This document shows positions 16,884 through 25,623 of a stretch of 64,000 nucleotides of DNA, piece after piece; positions within the stretch are counted from its first letter, which is position 1; the number at the start of each line of letters is the position of its first letter. Below the pieces are notes generated by a model. It was given only the letters and a program-made list of their open reading frames with translations. It was not told where the DNA came from and searched no databases. Made by a program: the position numbers and the translations under genes. This DNA comes from Chitinophaga costaii (GTDB taxonomy: Bacteria > Bacteroidota > Bacteroidia > Chitinophagales > Chitinophagaceae): assembly GCF_900094705.1 (NCBI RefSeq), contig NZ_FMAR01000002.1:124001-188000 (forward strand), in the 5' to 3' direction.

Positions 16884-16967
16884 TTCAATTTGCCGGCTTC
16901 TTACTTATTTTTTACTCACCGTACACAGGCAGCAATATTTATCTTTACCTATCCAAACGCACTGCCC

Positions 16968-18449
16968 TTGTATTATCTGTTTCAGTATTTCTCCAGCACT
17001 GGCTGGCCTGCCTACGTAAAGATCATCAGCATTGTATTGATGATACTCACCACCATCGGTATCGCAGGGTCTATTGTACTGGAAAACCGCAATCCTATCA
17101 AAGCCCTCGCTTACATACTCCTGCTGGTATATTTGCCCATAGCCGGCATGATAGTATACTACTACCTGGGGCGCGACCTGAAAAAGAAGAAACTATTTAC
17201 CCTTAAAGGCAGCAAGGATGAAGCCCTGTACGCTGGCTTCTGGGAATTACAACGCTCCCGCATTGAACAACGCCAAATAGCCCTCCGCTTATTGGAAGGG
17301 GAAAAGCAGGAAGTATCCGCTATGTTGCTGAATACCCGGCAATCTATGGTTACTAAACATAACCGGGTGCAACTGCTAATTAATGGAGAACGGAAAATAC
17401 CCGTGGTGCTGGAAGCCCTCAAAGCAGCCACCCACCACATCCATATCGAGTATTACATGATTACCAACGATAGTGTGGGACAGGCCGTAACCGATGTGCT
17501 GTTAGAAAAATTAAAAGAAGGGATAGAAGTGCGCGTTATCTATGACGATCTTGGCTCTAGCCGTATCGGCGATATCCCAAAACGCTTAAGAGCTGCCGGC
17601 GCAGAAGTATATGCTTTCTCGCCCGTACTTATCAATTTTTACCTCAATGCCAATTACCGCGACCACCGCAAGGTGATCGTGATCGATGGAAAGGTGGGTT
17701 TCATCGGAGGAATTAATTTAGACGAGCGCTATGTAAATAATGGGAAACACACTACCTATTGGAGAGATACACATTTAAAAATAGAAGGGGAATCTATGAA
17801 CCTCCTCCAGTTGCAATTTCTCTTGAGTTACCGCTACTGTAGCAAAAAAACATTTCACTTGGGCGATCCTTATTTCGGCATGCCCCACCATGTTACCCAT
17901 ACCTGCTTTACCGACATCGTGACCAGCGGACCCGATTCTGAATGGCCGGCAGTTCTGCAAAGTATGTTGATGGCCCTACAGGTAGCGCGGCGGCGCATAC
18001 GCATTACCAATCCCTACCTCATACCCAATGATCAGCTCATGACTGCCCTGCAAATAGCCGCCCTGGCCGGTAAGCAGGTGGAAATACTAATTCCTGCCAG
18101 GGGCGATTCTTTTTTTGTACAACACGCCACTTACTCTTTTTTGAAACCGCTTATGGAGGCAGGAGTAGTCATTTACTTTTATGAACAAGGTTTTATACAT
18201 GCCAAAACTATGGTGATCGATGATAACCTTGCATGGGTTGGTTCTGCCAACCTGGACAACCGCAGCTTTTTTCTCAACTTCGAAATTGCCTGCCTGCTGT
18301 ACGACAAAGACCTGGCGCAACAGCTCAACGATACATTTGAAGACGACCTGAAATATGCCACCCTCGTTTCCGGGGAACGTTTTTACAACCGCACAATCTG
18401 GAAACGTTTTATAGACGGCTGTTGCCGGTTGCTGGCCCCATTGCTCTAA
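16968..18449 (+). CDS. cls: Cardiolipin synthase (phospholipase D family)
   Basis: A protein of 493 aa if it starts at TTG 16968, which I prefer because it gives the full first membrane helix and follows a -7-like box (TATCTTTA near 16940). ATG 17041 would cut into that helix, and an upstream TTG at 16890 is also open. Two N-terminal transmembrane helices (including NPIKALAYILLLVYLPIAGM) are followed by two PLD domains with HKD motifs HRKVIVID (His233) and HAKTMVID (His411), each with a downstream G(G/S)xN. It joins two phosphatidylglycerol molecules into cardiolipin at the inner membrane. It is divergent from the fluoride exporter; the two promoter regions are within 100 bp. Confidence 0.93.
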   Translation: MYYLFQYFSSTGWPAYVKIISIVLMILTTIGIAGSIVLENRNPIKALAYILLLVYLPIAGMIVYYYLGRDLKKKKLFTLKGSKDEALYAGFWELQRSRIEQRQIALRLLEGEKQEVSAMLLNTRQSMVTKHNRVQLLINGERKIPVVLEALKAATHHIHIEYYMITNDSVGQAVTDVLLEKLKEGIEVRVIYDDLGSSRIGDIPKRLRAAGAEVYAFSPVLINFYLNANYRDHRKVIVIDGKVGFIGGINLDERYVNNGKHTTYWRDTHLKIEGESMNLLQLQFLLSYRYCSKKTFHLGDPYFGMPHHVTHTCFTDIVTSGPDSEWPAVLQSMLMALQVARRRIRITNPYLIPNDQLMTALQIAALAGKQVEILIPARGDSFFVQHATYSFLKPLMEAGVVIYFYEQGFIHAKTMVIDDNLAWVGSANLDNRSFFLNFEIACLLYDKDLAQQLNDTFEDDLKYATLVSGERFYNRTIWKRFIDGCCRLLAPLL

Positions 18450-18519
18450 AAAATAAATAGATAACCTTTATGGCGAGTAACCGTACCAATTAACCATAAT
18501 TATTTATACACGTAGCCTT

Positions 18520-19068
18520 TTAATTTCCGTCGTCATCACGGTCTTCTTCCAGGCTATCCTGCCGGTCGCCACCTAGGCTATAACCATTGTTCTCTTCATC
18601 TTCTGCACCTACATCTTCCGCTTCATCGTCCAGCTCTTGGCCAGGTATATCCAAGTCGCGACCGGTTTTATCTTTCTTCCAATCACTTTCCTGCGCGTCC
18701 ACATCATCAATATCATTCAGATCGTCCAGGCTATCTGCATCTAGTTCGTCTTCATCATTCATTTCCCGGTCTATGGCTTCCAAACCAAGCAGGTCGTCTT
18801 CCGTTACATCCGCTTCGTTGCCTTTTACAATACCCAGGTCTTCCCCGGCTACCGGCGCAGCATCTGTCTCGGTTTTACTCTTTGGCGTAAGGTCTTTATC
18901 CGACACATGGGTTTTGCGGGTTATGTTCTCTAAATCAGCATCTACCTGTTTGCCGGCATTGTCTTTACTGAAAACATCTTCTTTGGAAGCATAATGTGGA
19001 TAACCAGGAAATTGTTCTTCGCCCGATTTTTTATCATTAGGTTTTTTGTTGTCGCCAGCTTGTATCAT
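18520..19068 (-). CDS. Acidic, probably disordered Bacteroidetes protein
   Basis: A 182-aa protein with no hydrophobic segment. The N-terminal third is polar with the short pattern FPGYPHYASKEDVFS (20-34), which I recall as a conserved head of a family seen only in Bacteroidetes. The rest is dominated by Asp and Glu (for example DELDADSLDDLNDIDDVD) and looks intrinsically disordered. Function is unknown. It is a single gene, separated from mnmG by about 480 bp of AT-rich DNA. Confidence 0.75.
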   Translation of the reverse strand: MIQAGDNKKPNDKKSGEEQFPGYPHYASKEDVFSKDNAGKQVDADLENITRKTHVSDKDLTPKSKTETDAAPVAGEDLGIVKGNEADVTEDDLLGLEAIDREMNDEDELDADSLDDLNDIDDVDAQESDWKKDKTGRDLDIPGQELDDEAEDVGAEDEENNGYSLGGDRQDSLEEDRDDDGN

Positions 19069-19490
19069 AATAGAAAGGTTTAATAATTATCTACAGACTT
19101 TGTGCCGGATAAACTACCGGACTTACAAATCCCAAGTAAATAGCATATAAATGAAAGAATAAACAGTCTCATCGCTTAAATTAAGCTTTTTAGCCCTTTC
19201 TGGCGTTGCAAACCGTTTTTCAATAAATGATAAGCAACGTTTAGCGATCGTTTAAATTTAAGGAGATAATGAGATCAATTTAATTCATTGAAAATTAACT
19301 ATTTATATAAATTAGGTCTTTTTTTAGCAAATTGATGCATTTATTTCGGCATAAATAGTAAACAGAGCGCTTGCCTGCTAATTCTCCTTATTTCTATAAA
19401 TATTTTTTTAAACCGCCAGATTATTTACTAGTTTAAAAAGGGCAACACGGGTTATATTGAAGATACAGCATTTCTTCCAGGCCTGCCAAC
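19069..19490. other. AT-rich gap, no gene seen
   Basis: Upstream region of the acidic-protein gene and downstream region of mnmG. No supported coding or RNA gene. Confidence 0.45.
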
Positions 19491-19521
19491 AAAAAAGGGA
19501 TGTGGTTTATCACCGCATCCC
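19491..19521 (-). terminator. Terminator of mnmG
   Basis: GGGATGTGG (19497-19505) pairs with CCGCATCCC (19513-19521), with one G-T pair. On the minus strand the stem is followed by six T (19496-19491). Confidence 0.75.
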
Positions 19522-19547
19522 CCTTCAGGTATCATTGATTCAAAACG

Positions 19548-21416
19548 TTATCTTCCCATATACACCATTAATATTTGGACATCACTCGGATTGACGCCGC
19601 TGATACGGCTTGCCTGCCCCAGGGTATGAGGCCGGATTTTATTAAACTTCTGCCGAGCCTCATTGGAGAGTGACACCAATTTAGAATAATCGAAGCTATC
19701 CGGAATGACCAGGTTTTCCAACTGGCTCATTTTATTCACCAGTTCATTTTCCTTTTCTATATATACATCATACTTCACCTGTATTTCTGCTTCTTCTAGG
19801 GTTTCCTGATCGAAAGCTTGCAGGGCATTTTTAACTGTAGGCAGGTTTTCGCACAAGGCAAGAATATCAATACCCGGCCTAAGCAATACCTGGTTCAATC
19901 GTTGTTTTTGGGTAAGGGCAGCAGAATGGCGGGCCTCCAGAAAAATATTGGCTTCTGCTGGCTCTACTGATTGTTCTTTTAGTATTGTCTTTACTTGCTC
20001 CACCCCTGTTTTCTTAGCTAGCATTTTGTCCAGCCGGTCTTGTTTGGCCAGGCCCAAATCGTATCCTCTTTGGGTGAGGCGAAGGTCTGCATTGTCCTGA
20101 CGAAGCAGGGTGCGAAACTCGGCCCTGCTGGTAAACATGCGGTATGGCTCTTCCGTCCCCTTATTGATTAGATCGTCTATCAAAACTCCAATATAAGCAT
20201 CGCTCCTCTTCAGTACAAAGGGGGCTTTGTCCGACGATTTCAATGCAGCATTTATTCCTGCCATTAATCCCTGGCAGGCTGCCTCCTCATAACCGGTGGT
20301 ACCGTTTATCTGCCCGGCAAAGAAAAGGTTGGGTATTTGTTTTGTTTCTAAGGAAAATTGTAGTTGTGTAGGTGGAAAAAAATCGTACTCAATAGCATAC
20401 CCTGGGCGAAACATGCGTACATTTTCGAACCCGGGAACCAGCCGGAGGGCTTTATATTGTACCTCTTCCGGCAATGAAGTAGAAAATCCATTTACATAGA
20501 TCTCCACAGTATTAAATCCTTCCGGTTCTACGAAAAGCTGGTGTCTTTCTCTTTCAGCAAATCTGTTTATCTTATCCTCGATACTTGGACAATACCTGGG
20601 CCCGGTACCACTAATGCGCCCTTGAAACATGGGCGACCGGTCGAAGCCTGTTTTCAGCATTTCATGAACAGCCTCACTGGTGTAGGTGATGTAGCAACTC
20701 CTTTGTTCGCTGGCCTTAATGGTAGGTACATTCATATAAGAAAAGCCGGTGATGGTATCATCTCCTTGCTGTTCTTCCATCTTAGTATAGTCTAGGCTGC
20801 GGCCATCTACCCGTGGGGGTGTTCCTGTTTTCAGCCGGTCGCTTTCAAAACCCAGAGAAATAAGTTGTTCTGTAATACCAGTTGCCGCTTTCTCCGCTAC
20901 CCGGCCTCCACCAAATTGTTTATCCCCAATATGAATCACCCCATTGAGGAATGTCCCGTTAGTGAGTACCACTGTTTTAGATTTTATTTCGTGTCCTAAT
21001 CCAGTAACCACTCCTTGGCAACGCCCATCTTTAATAAGCAGACCCTTCACCATATCCTGGTAAAAATCAATATTTGGTGTTTGTTCCAACATTTCCCTCC
21101 ACTTGGCGGCAAAAAGCATACGATCGCTTTGTGCACGGGGACTCCACATGGCAGGTCCTTTAGATCGGTTTAACATCCGGAACTGGATAAGCGAAAGATC
21201 TGTGACGATGCCGGAATAACCTCCCAAGGCATCTATCTCCCGCACTATTTGCCCTTTGGCAATCCCCCCCATAGCGGGGTTGCAACTCATTTGAGCAATG
21301 GTTTGCATATTCATGGTTACCAACAGTACCTTGGAACCCATATTAGCAGCAGCAGCAGCAGCCTCACAGCCCGCGTGCCCCGCTCCTACAACAATAACAT
21401 CGTATAATGAAAACAT
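19548..21416 (-). CDS. mnmG: tRNA uridine-5-carboxymethylaminomethyl(34) synthesis enzyme MnmG (GidA)
   Basis: The start is set at ATG 21416 (MFSLYDVIVVGAGHAGCEAA), giving 622 aa, the family length; the open frame extends to 21524 but would put a palindromic parS site inside the gene. The Rossmann FAD motif GAGHAGCE, the SCNPAMGGIAKGQIVREIDA block and the PGYAIEYDFFPP segment are family signatures. With MnmE it installs the cmnm5 group on U34 of several tRNAs. A full -7 box (TACCTTTG, minus strand, 21434-21441) lies just upstream. In many bacteria mnmG (gidA) lies near oriC, which agrees with the parS sites and DnaA boxes nearby. Confidence 0.96.
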   Translation of the reverse strand: MFSLYDVIVVGAGHAGCEAAAAAANMGSKVLLVTMNMQTIAQMSCNPAMGGIAKGQIVREIDALGGYSGIVTDLSLIQFRMLNRSKGPAMWSPRAQSDRMLFAAKWREMLEQTPNIDFYQDMVKGLLIKDGRCQGVVTGLGHEIKSKTVVLTNGTFLNGVIHIGDKQFGGGRVAEKAATGITEQLISLGFESDRLKTGTPPRVDGRSLDYTKMEEQQGDDTITGFSYMNVPTIKASEQRSCYITYTSEAVHEMLKTGFDRSPMFQGRISGTGPRYCPSIEDKINRFAERERHQLFVEPEGFNTVEIYVNGFSTSLPEEVQYKALRLVPGFENVRMFRPGYAIEYDFFPPTQLQFSLETKQIPNLFFAGQINGTTGYEEAACQGLMAGINAALKSSDKAPFVLKRSDAYIGVLIDDLINKGTEEPYRMFTSRAEFRTLLRQDNADLRLTQRGYDLGLAKQDRLDKMLAKKTGVEQVKTILKEQSVEPAEANIFLEARHSAALTQKQRLNQVLLRPGIDILALCENLPTVKNALQAFDQETLEEAEIQVKYDVYIEKENELVNKMSQLENLVIPDSFDYSKLVSLSNEARQKFNKIRPHTLGQASRISGVNPSDVQILMVYMGR

Positions 21417-21433
21417 ACTTTTAAGATAGGTTG

Positions 21434-21441
21434 CAAAGGTA
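21434..21441 (-). promoter_or_regulatory. -7 promoter box of mnmG
   Basis: Minus-strand TACCTTTG, full match to TAnnTTTG, 17 nt before the mnmG start. A transcript from here has a very short leader and begins downstream of the parS palindrome. Confidence 0.45.
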
Positions 21442-21473
21442 AGGGTATTTTTATAGGTGTAAGAATGAAGAGA

Positions 21474-21489
21474 TGTTCCACGTGGAACA
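21474..21489. promoter_or_regulatory. parS: parS site 1 (ParB-binding palindrome)
   Basis: TGTTCCACGTGGAACA, a perfect 16-bp palindrome (18 bp with the flanking A and T), fits the parS consensus TGTTnCACGTGnAACA at every fixed position. It lies 58 bp upstream of the mnmG start. Confidence 0.88.
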
Positions 21490-21673
21490 TTAATTATGAA
21501 TAGGCTTATAATGTAACCATCCAATAAAAAAGATTATCTAATTACCAAAGCAATGCGGAGGAATTAGGAAGGTATTTTAATTAAAATGTTTTATAAAAAA
21601 TGATATTTTTTTAGGACCTCCGAAGGCTTATTAGAAAGTGACATTTTTTGCAGCGGCAGAATATAACCCAGCA

Positions 21674-21831
21674 TTATCAGAAAAAATATCACTTCCCAAC
21701 GAGAAGAGATTATCACTGAATTATGAAATAACACAGTTTATTTTACAGTCCCTTATCAGAAAAAATATCACTTCCTAACGAGATCAGATTATCGACGAAT
21801 TATTAAATGACACAGTTTATTTTACATTCCC
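21674..21831. repeat. 79-bp tandem duplication between the two parS sites
   Basis: Two copies, 21674-21752 and 21753-21831, each beginning TTATCAGAAAAAATATCACT and ending with CACAGTTTATTTTACA and TCCC. They differ at about ten positions. A weaker third echo (TTATTAGAAAGTGACATTTT) precedes them near 21629. No coding potential. Confidence 0.85.
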
Positions 21832-21873
21832 TTTACAGCCTCCGTAGTTAGTTATTATGAATTTTAATATTAA

Positions 21874-21889
21874 TGTTCCACGTGAAACA
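21874..21889. promoter_or_regulatory. parS: parS site 2 (ParB-binding palindrome)
   Basis: TGTTCCACGTGAAACA fits TGTTnCACGTGnAACA at all fixed positions; the variable pair is C/A, so it is not a perfect palindrome. It starts exactly 400 bp from site 1. Confidence 0.87.
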
Positions 21890-22527
21890 TCCTACCCCGA
21901 AACGAGCGACGGTCTGAAAAAAATGTAATTACATGTAATAAACAGCTTTGAAAATACCTGACGCAGTATCCCGTATTGTATGCAATCTTTCCGCTGTGTA
22001 ATAAAACGAAAGTTGAACCTCTTTTTTATAATTATCCATACCTGGTACCTTTATTTAATACTTGAATAATAAAACAAATTCACTATAAGTATTTGCTTCA
22101 CTTCTTACAGACATATACCCTTTTTAATACTTATAGCCACACCTAGCATTTTTAATTGCATTTCCCGTATTCTTCTTTGGAATGGTTGAGTCTTGCAGCA
22201 ACTAATTAAAATGCAGTGCGCAATATGTAAACATATTTCTAGGAAGGGTAAATTTTGTAAAATCCAACACTCGCTCCAGGGATAAAAGACTTTCACCTCT
22301 CCTTAATACAAAATTGATACAGCATTATTAAAGTAAGTATAAGTTAAGTTTAGACCAAGAAAAGCCAATATTAAAGCACACTTATTATAAATGTAAGGAC
22401 GTAAGGTTATGTAAAGAGTGCCAAGTATATTATTGCAAATTCAGGTATAAAAAAATTCTTCCACTACAAAAAAGTATAATCCAAATGTTGATTCTAATAA
22501 CTAACAAGGCTATATAAAAGATCAAGG
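21890..22527. other. AT-rich gap between parS site 2 and ybeY, no gene seen
   Basis: Holds a 10-bp palindrome TGTAATTACA (21923-21932) and a near-match DnaA box TTATCCATA near 22033. No convincing gene; the 63-codon minus-strand frame at 22105-22296 has no family features. Confidence 0.45.
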
Positions 22528-22956
22528 TCATGATACTGGAAAATATAAATTCAAATATTCCTCTTCCTTCTCACGCATGATATTGGACTCCTCCTCAGAT
22601 TTGTCTCCAAAACCACACAAATGCAAAGCCCCATGAAAAATTACCCTGTGCAGCTCTCTTTCGTAAGAGGTATTGTATTGATCTGCGTTTTCTTTTACCC
22701 TATCTACACTAATATATATTTCTCCCTCCGTTTCCAAAGGATCATCCGAAAGTTCAAAGGTTACAATATCTGTATAAGTATCATGTTGCAAGAATTGCTT
22801 GTTAATCTCCAGCAAAAAGGCATCCGTACAAAACACGTATTGTAAATGACGGACCCCCTGTCCCTCCCGTTGAAATAAATTTTTAATAAATGATTTTAAT
22901 CTAAGTTTGTTGGTAAGCCGGGCCTTCACAGTTTGTTCAGAAAAAAGTATAGCCAT
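22528..22956 (-). CDS. ybeY: Endoribonuclease YbeY (16S rRNA maturation)
   Basis: A 142-aa single-domain metalloprotein. The zinc-binding motif appears as HGALHLCGFGDKS with His108 and His112; the third position, His in E. coli (HGxLHLxGYDH), is Asp here, a variant I associate with Bacteroidetes members. YTDIVTFELS (61-70) is the conserved TDVLSFP-like strand. YbeY takes part in 16S rRNA 3'-end processing and ribosome quality control. It stands alone on the minus strand, downstream of no obvious partner; the usual PhoH neighbour is absent. Confidence 0.92.
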   Translation of the reverse strand: MAILFSEQTVKARLTNKLRLKSFIKNLFQREGQGVRHLQYVFCTDAFLLEINKQFLQHDTYTDIVTFELSDDPLETEGEIYISVDRVKENADQYNTSYERELHRVIFHGALHLCGFGDKSEEESNIMREKEEEYLNLYFPVS

Positions 22957-23041
22957 ATAATTTGCATAAGGGTTTTATTGATAAACAATAAGATGCGAGT
23001 GTAAAATTAATGCTAAAAAACTCGTAATCCTTCGTCTGCTT

Positions 23042-23072
23042 TTTGCATATTGGTTGAGTCCAGCTACCTTTA
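23042..23072 (+). promoter_or_regulatory. Promoter of feoA
   Basis: TTTG at 23042-23045, 19-bp spacer, TACCTTTA at 23065-23072 (seven of eight positions of TAnnTTTG). The feoA ATG is 28 nt further on. Confidence 0.5.
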
Positions 23073-23100
23073 CAATATCATTATTTAAGAGATGATATGT

Positions 23101-23337
23101 ATGGAAAAAGATAAGATCAGGCTATCCCGTTTAAGCGAAGGAAAAAAGGCAACTATCATTTCTTTTGAATCAGACGAAATACACATAAAACTCATGGAAA
23201 TGGGTTGCGTGCCCGGAGAAATGGTAAAAGTTGAAAAGATTGCCCCCCTAGGAGATCCCATCTCCATTTTGGTGGCAGGTTACAATTTATCGCTTCGTAA
23301 AACAGAAGCAGAACATATTTGGGTAGAAGAGGTATAA
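23101..23337 (+). CDS. feoA: FeoA domain protein
   Basis: A 78-aa SH3-like protein; ATG 23101 is preferred over ATG 23092, which adds only MIC. The sequence KIRLSRLSEGKKATIISFES, then MEMGCVPGEMVKVEKIAPLGDP and the closing SLRKTEAEHIWVEE are typical of FeoA, the small cytosolic partner of the ferrous iron transporter FeoB. No feoB follows: the next 500 bp are non-coding and the next gene is nadA on the other strand. It may act with a distant feoB or be a free-standing FeoA domain protein. Confidence 0.88.
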   Translation: MEKDKIRLSRLSEGKKATIISFESDEIHIKLMEMGCVPGEMVKVEKIAPLGDPISILVAGYNLSLRKTEAEHIWVEEV

Positions 23338-23850
23338 AACATACCTCTTTTTATTACTAGTCAATCGGCCCTTGTAAAAATACCAAGAGCATAATTAATA
23401 AATAATATCTTGCTTAGTGTAGCTCCTACCTAGGCGGAGAAATCAGCTCCTTAACAACTATTTACTTTACCCCTATCCCTTATAAAAGAGCTTTAGCCAT
23501 TTAAAATGTCAGGAAACTTATATGCTAAGATTAGCTGCTTCCGTGCATACCTACAATAACGGCCCAAAGGATGAATGAAATTTAGCAAAAAAATTACTAG
23601 GTAAGTCTTCGGAAGAAATGCACACTAGCATTTTTTAACTGCCTTAAAAATGTGTTTTAAATGTGTATAAAGACAATAACATTGTGCATAACAATACTTA
23701 CATTATTAATATCATGAACGCCTATAGAATTGAATAATCAATATTCTTCTTACTTAAACCGATGTGGTTAATGCTCAATGATTCTAAATAATAAAAAACT
23801 AGTGTAATAATAATATATTTTATATTATTGATAATCAATTAATTAATTTA
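23338..23850. other. AT-rich gap downstream of feoA, no gene seen
   Basis: About 510 bp between the convergent feoA and nadA genes. No reading frame resembling feoB, and no RNA gene or strong terminator identified. Confidence 0.5.
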
Positions 23851-24858
23851 TTATAAACCATAGTGTGCGCTGATCTCGAGCATACGATCAATAGGTTTTT
23901 TGGCAGCTAGGCGGAGGTTTTCCTCCATAGTAATTTCAGGTGTTTCGTATTCCATACACAGGTAAAGCTTCTCCAGGGTATTCAACTTCATATGTGGACA
24001 ATCATTGCACGCACATGCATTATTAGGTGGTGCGGGAATGAATGTTTTTAATGGATTATCTTTTTGCATTTGGTGGAGGATACCCGTTTCAGTCACCACG
24101 ATATATTCCTGCGCATCGTCGCGCCGGCTAAACTTCAGCAAGCCCGTAGTAGATCCAATGTAATCGGCCACTTCCAGCACAGACGCTTCGCATTCTGGGT
24201 GTGCAATTACCTTGGCACCTGGGTGCAAGGCCTTAAGGCGGGTAATTTTTTCAAGGGAAAATATTTCATGCACCATACAGGCGCCATTCCACAGCACCAT
24301 GTCCCTACCCGTTTTCTTCGCTAAATAAGCCCCCAGGTTGCGATCGGGCGCAAAGATGATGGGTTGGTCTGCCGGAATACTTTCAATGATCTTTTCGGCA
24401 TTAGAAGACGTGCAAATGATATCACTAAGTGCTTTGATACCGGCGCTGCAGTTAATGTAGGAAACCACGAGGTGGTCCGGATATTGATCTTTGAATTTTT
24501 TGAACAGCTCCGGCGGTGCACTGTCTGCCAGGGAGCAACCAGCTTTTAGGTCTGGCAGTAGCACCTTTTTATGGGGATTAAGGATCTTAGCAGTTTCGGC
24601 CATAAAGTGAACGCCTGCAAAAACGATGATATCTGCATCTGTCTTAGCAGCCTGTTGGGCCAGGCCCAGGCTATCACCAATAAAATCTGCCACATCCTGA
24701 ATATCCGGCTCCTGGTAGTAATGCGCTAGCAGGATGGCGTTTTTTTCCTTTTTCAACCTTTTGATTTCCGCGAACAGATCCAGGCGCACATCCACGGCTA
24801 TATCTAAAAATCCATTCTTTTGCAAATTTTTCTTTGCGGATGCAAAATCTGTAATCAT
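23851..24858 (-). CDS. nadA: Quinolinate synthase NadA
   Basis: A 335-aa [4Fe-4S] enzyme that condenses iminoaspartate with dihydroxyacetone phosphate to quinolinate in de novo NAD synthesis. Signatures: [20 protein letters not shown] near residue 44, [14 protein letters not shown], the cysteine positions in KAGCSLAD and WNGACMVHE, and the C-terminal [10 protein letters not shown]. The partner genes nadB and nadC are not adjacent. A full -7 box (TAACTTTG, minus strand, 24947-24954) lies about 90 bp upstream, at the edge of the putative origin region. Confidence 0.95.
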   Translation of the reverse strand: MITDFASAKKNLQKNGFLDIAVDVRLDLFAEIKRLKKEKNAILLAHYYQEPDIQDVADFIGDSLGLAQQAAKTDADIIVFAGVHFMAETAKILNPHKKVLLPDLKAGCSLADSAPPELFKKFKDQYPDHLVVSYINCSAGIKALSDIICTSSNAEKIIESIPADQPIIFAPDRNLGAYLAKKTGRDMVLWNGACMVHEIFSLEKITRLKALHPGAKVIAHPECEASVLEVADYIGSTTGLLKFSRRDDAQEYIVVTETGILHQMQKDNPLKTFIPAPPNNACACNDCPHMKLNTLEKLYLCMEYETPEITMEENLRLAAKKPIDRMLEISAHYGL

Positions 24859-24949
24859 AAGTAATAACTTTTCTTTCTTTAAATAAATAAAAACCCACTA
24901 CTATTAGGGGGGTGGATATGTGGGAAAGATATTTTTTGACCTGATACAA

Positions 24950-25623
24950 AGTTAGTTGTTATTCTTTTGCCTGCCGTAATCCCCAAGAAATTAACATACC
25001 CTTTTCCGCGCTGGCACTACATTTCACCTACTTCATCCACACTGGTGAATATCCTGGAGCGTGGGTATCTTTCCAGGGGTATAATAGGAAGAAGTTGTGC
25101 ATGAAGTAGGTGAATTGCACAGCCCTAACACGGCTACACCTTTTAAAAACCGAAAACAAATTTAGTTATGCGGCATTTGGAGGGGTTGTTTCCCCCGATT
25201 TTTGGAGATTCCCTCCTGGTTGTGCACGCATAATGTGGATAAATTAGCTGTTTTTACCTGTCTTGTGGTAAGGATGAATTTCATTAAATATTTTAAAAAG
25301 CAGGCCTTGGTTATGCACAACCTGTGGTGGATAGTGCTGGTAACGTTTATAAAATGTGTAAAAAGCTATTAGCAGACTGTGCAGTTAAAAATAATTCAAA
25401 TCCTTACTGGTATTAGCTTTTAAAAGTCGAACTTTTTACACATCTTACATAGCTGTAAGAATAAAACTGTGGATAACCTGTGCATTGATCTAAAAAGCAT
25501 GAAAGCCTTAAATAGCCGGAGACCCTTTACCATAGGGCATTTGAAGCTATGAAACCCAATTTTGCAGTTACAGTTATTTTATTCTATTTTTGCTACCTTT
25601 CAAATTTATACCTATAATATAAT
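24950..25623. other. Candidate chromosomal replication origin (oriC)
   Basis: A non-coding gap with clustered DnaA boxes: TGTGGATAA at 25234-25242 and 25468-25476 (both the perfect TTATCCACA on the minus strand) and TTATGCACA at 25311-25319 (matching TTATnCACA). Several eight-of-nine or weaker matches (TGTGTAAAA near 25355, TTTTACACA near 25434, TGTGCATTG near 25480) lie between them, as does AT-rich DNA such as the tract near 25281-25298. Two parS sites are 3.5 kb away and mnmG is close. The gap lies between nadA (leftward) and the ppiD-like gene (rightward). dnaA itself is not in the window. Confidence 0.6.
25023..25114. repeat. Long interrupted inverted repeat at the origin edge
   Basis: TTCACCTACTTCAT (25023-25036) is the exact reverse complement of ATGAAGTAGGTGAA (25101-25114). 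The arms extend inward (CCACA against TGTGC) with one mismatch. A second stem CCTGGA/TCCAGG lies inside, so the 92-bp segment can form a nested cruciform. Confidence 0.8.

Noticed and set aside
22105..22296. 63-codon minus-strand frame in the parS-ybeY gap
   Set aside because: Cys-rich chance-like translation with no promoter or family resemblance.
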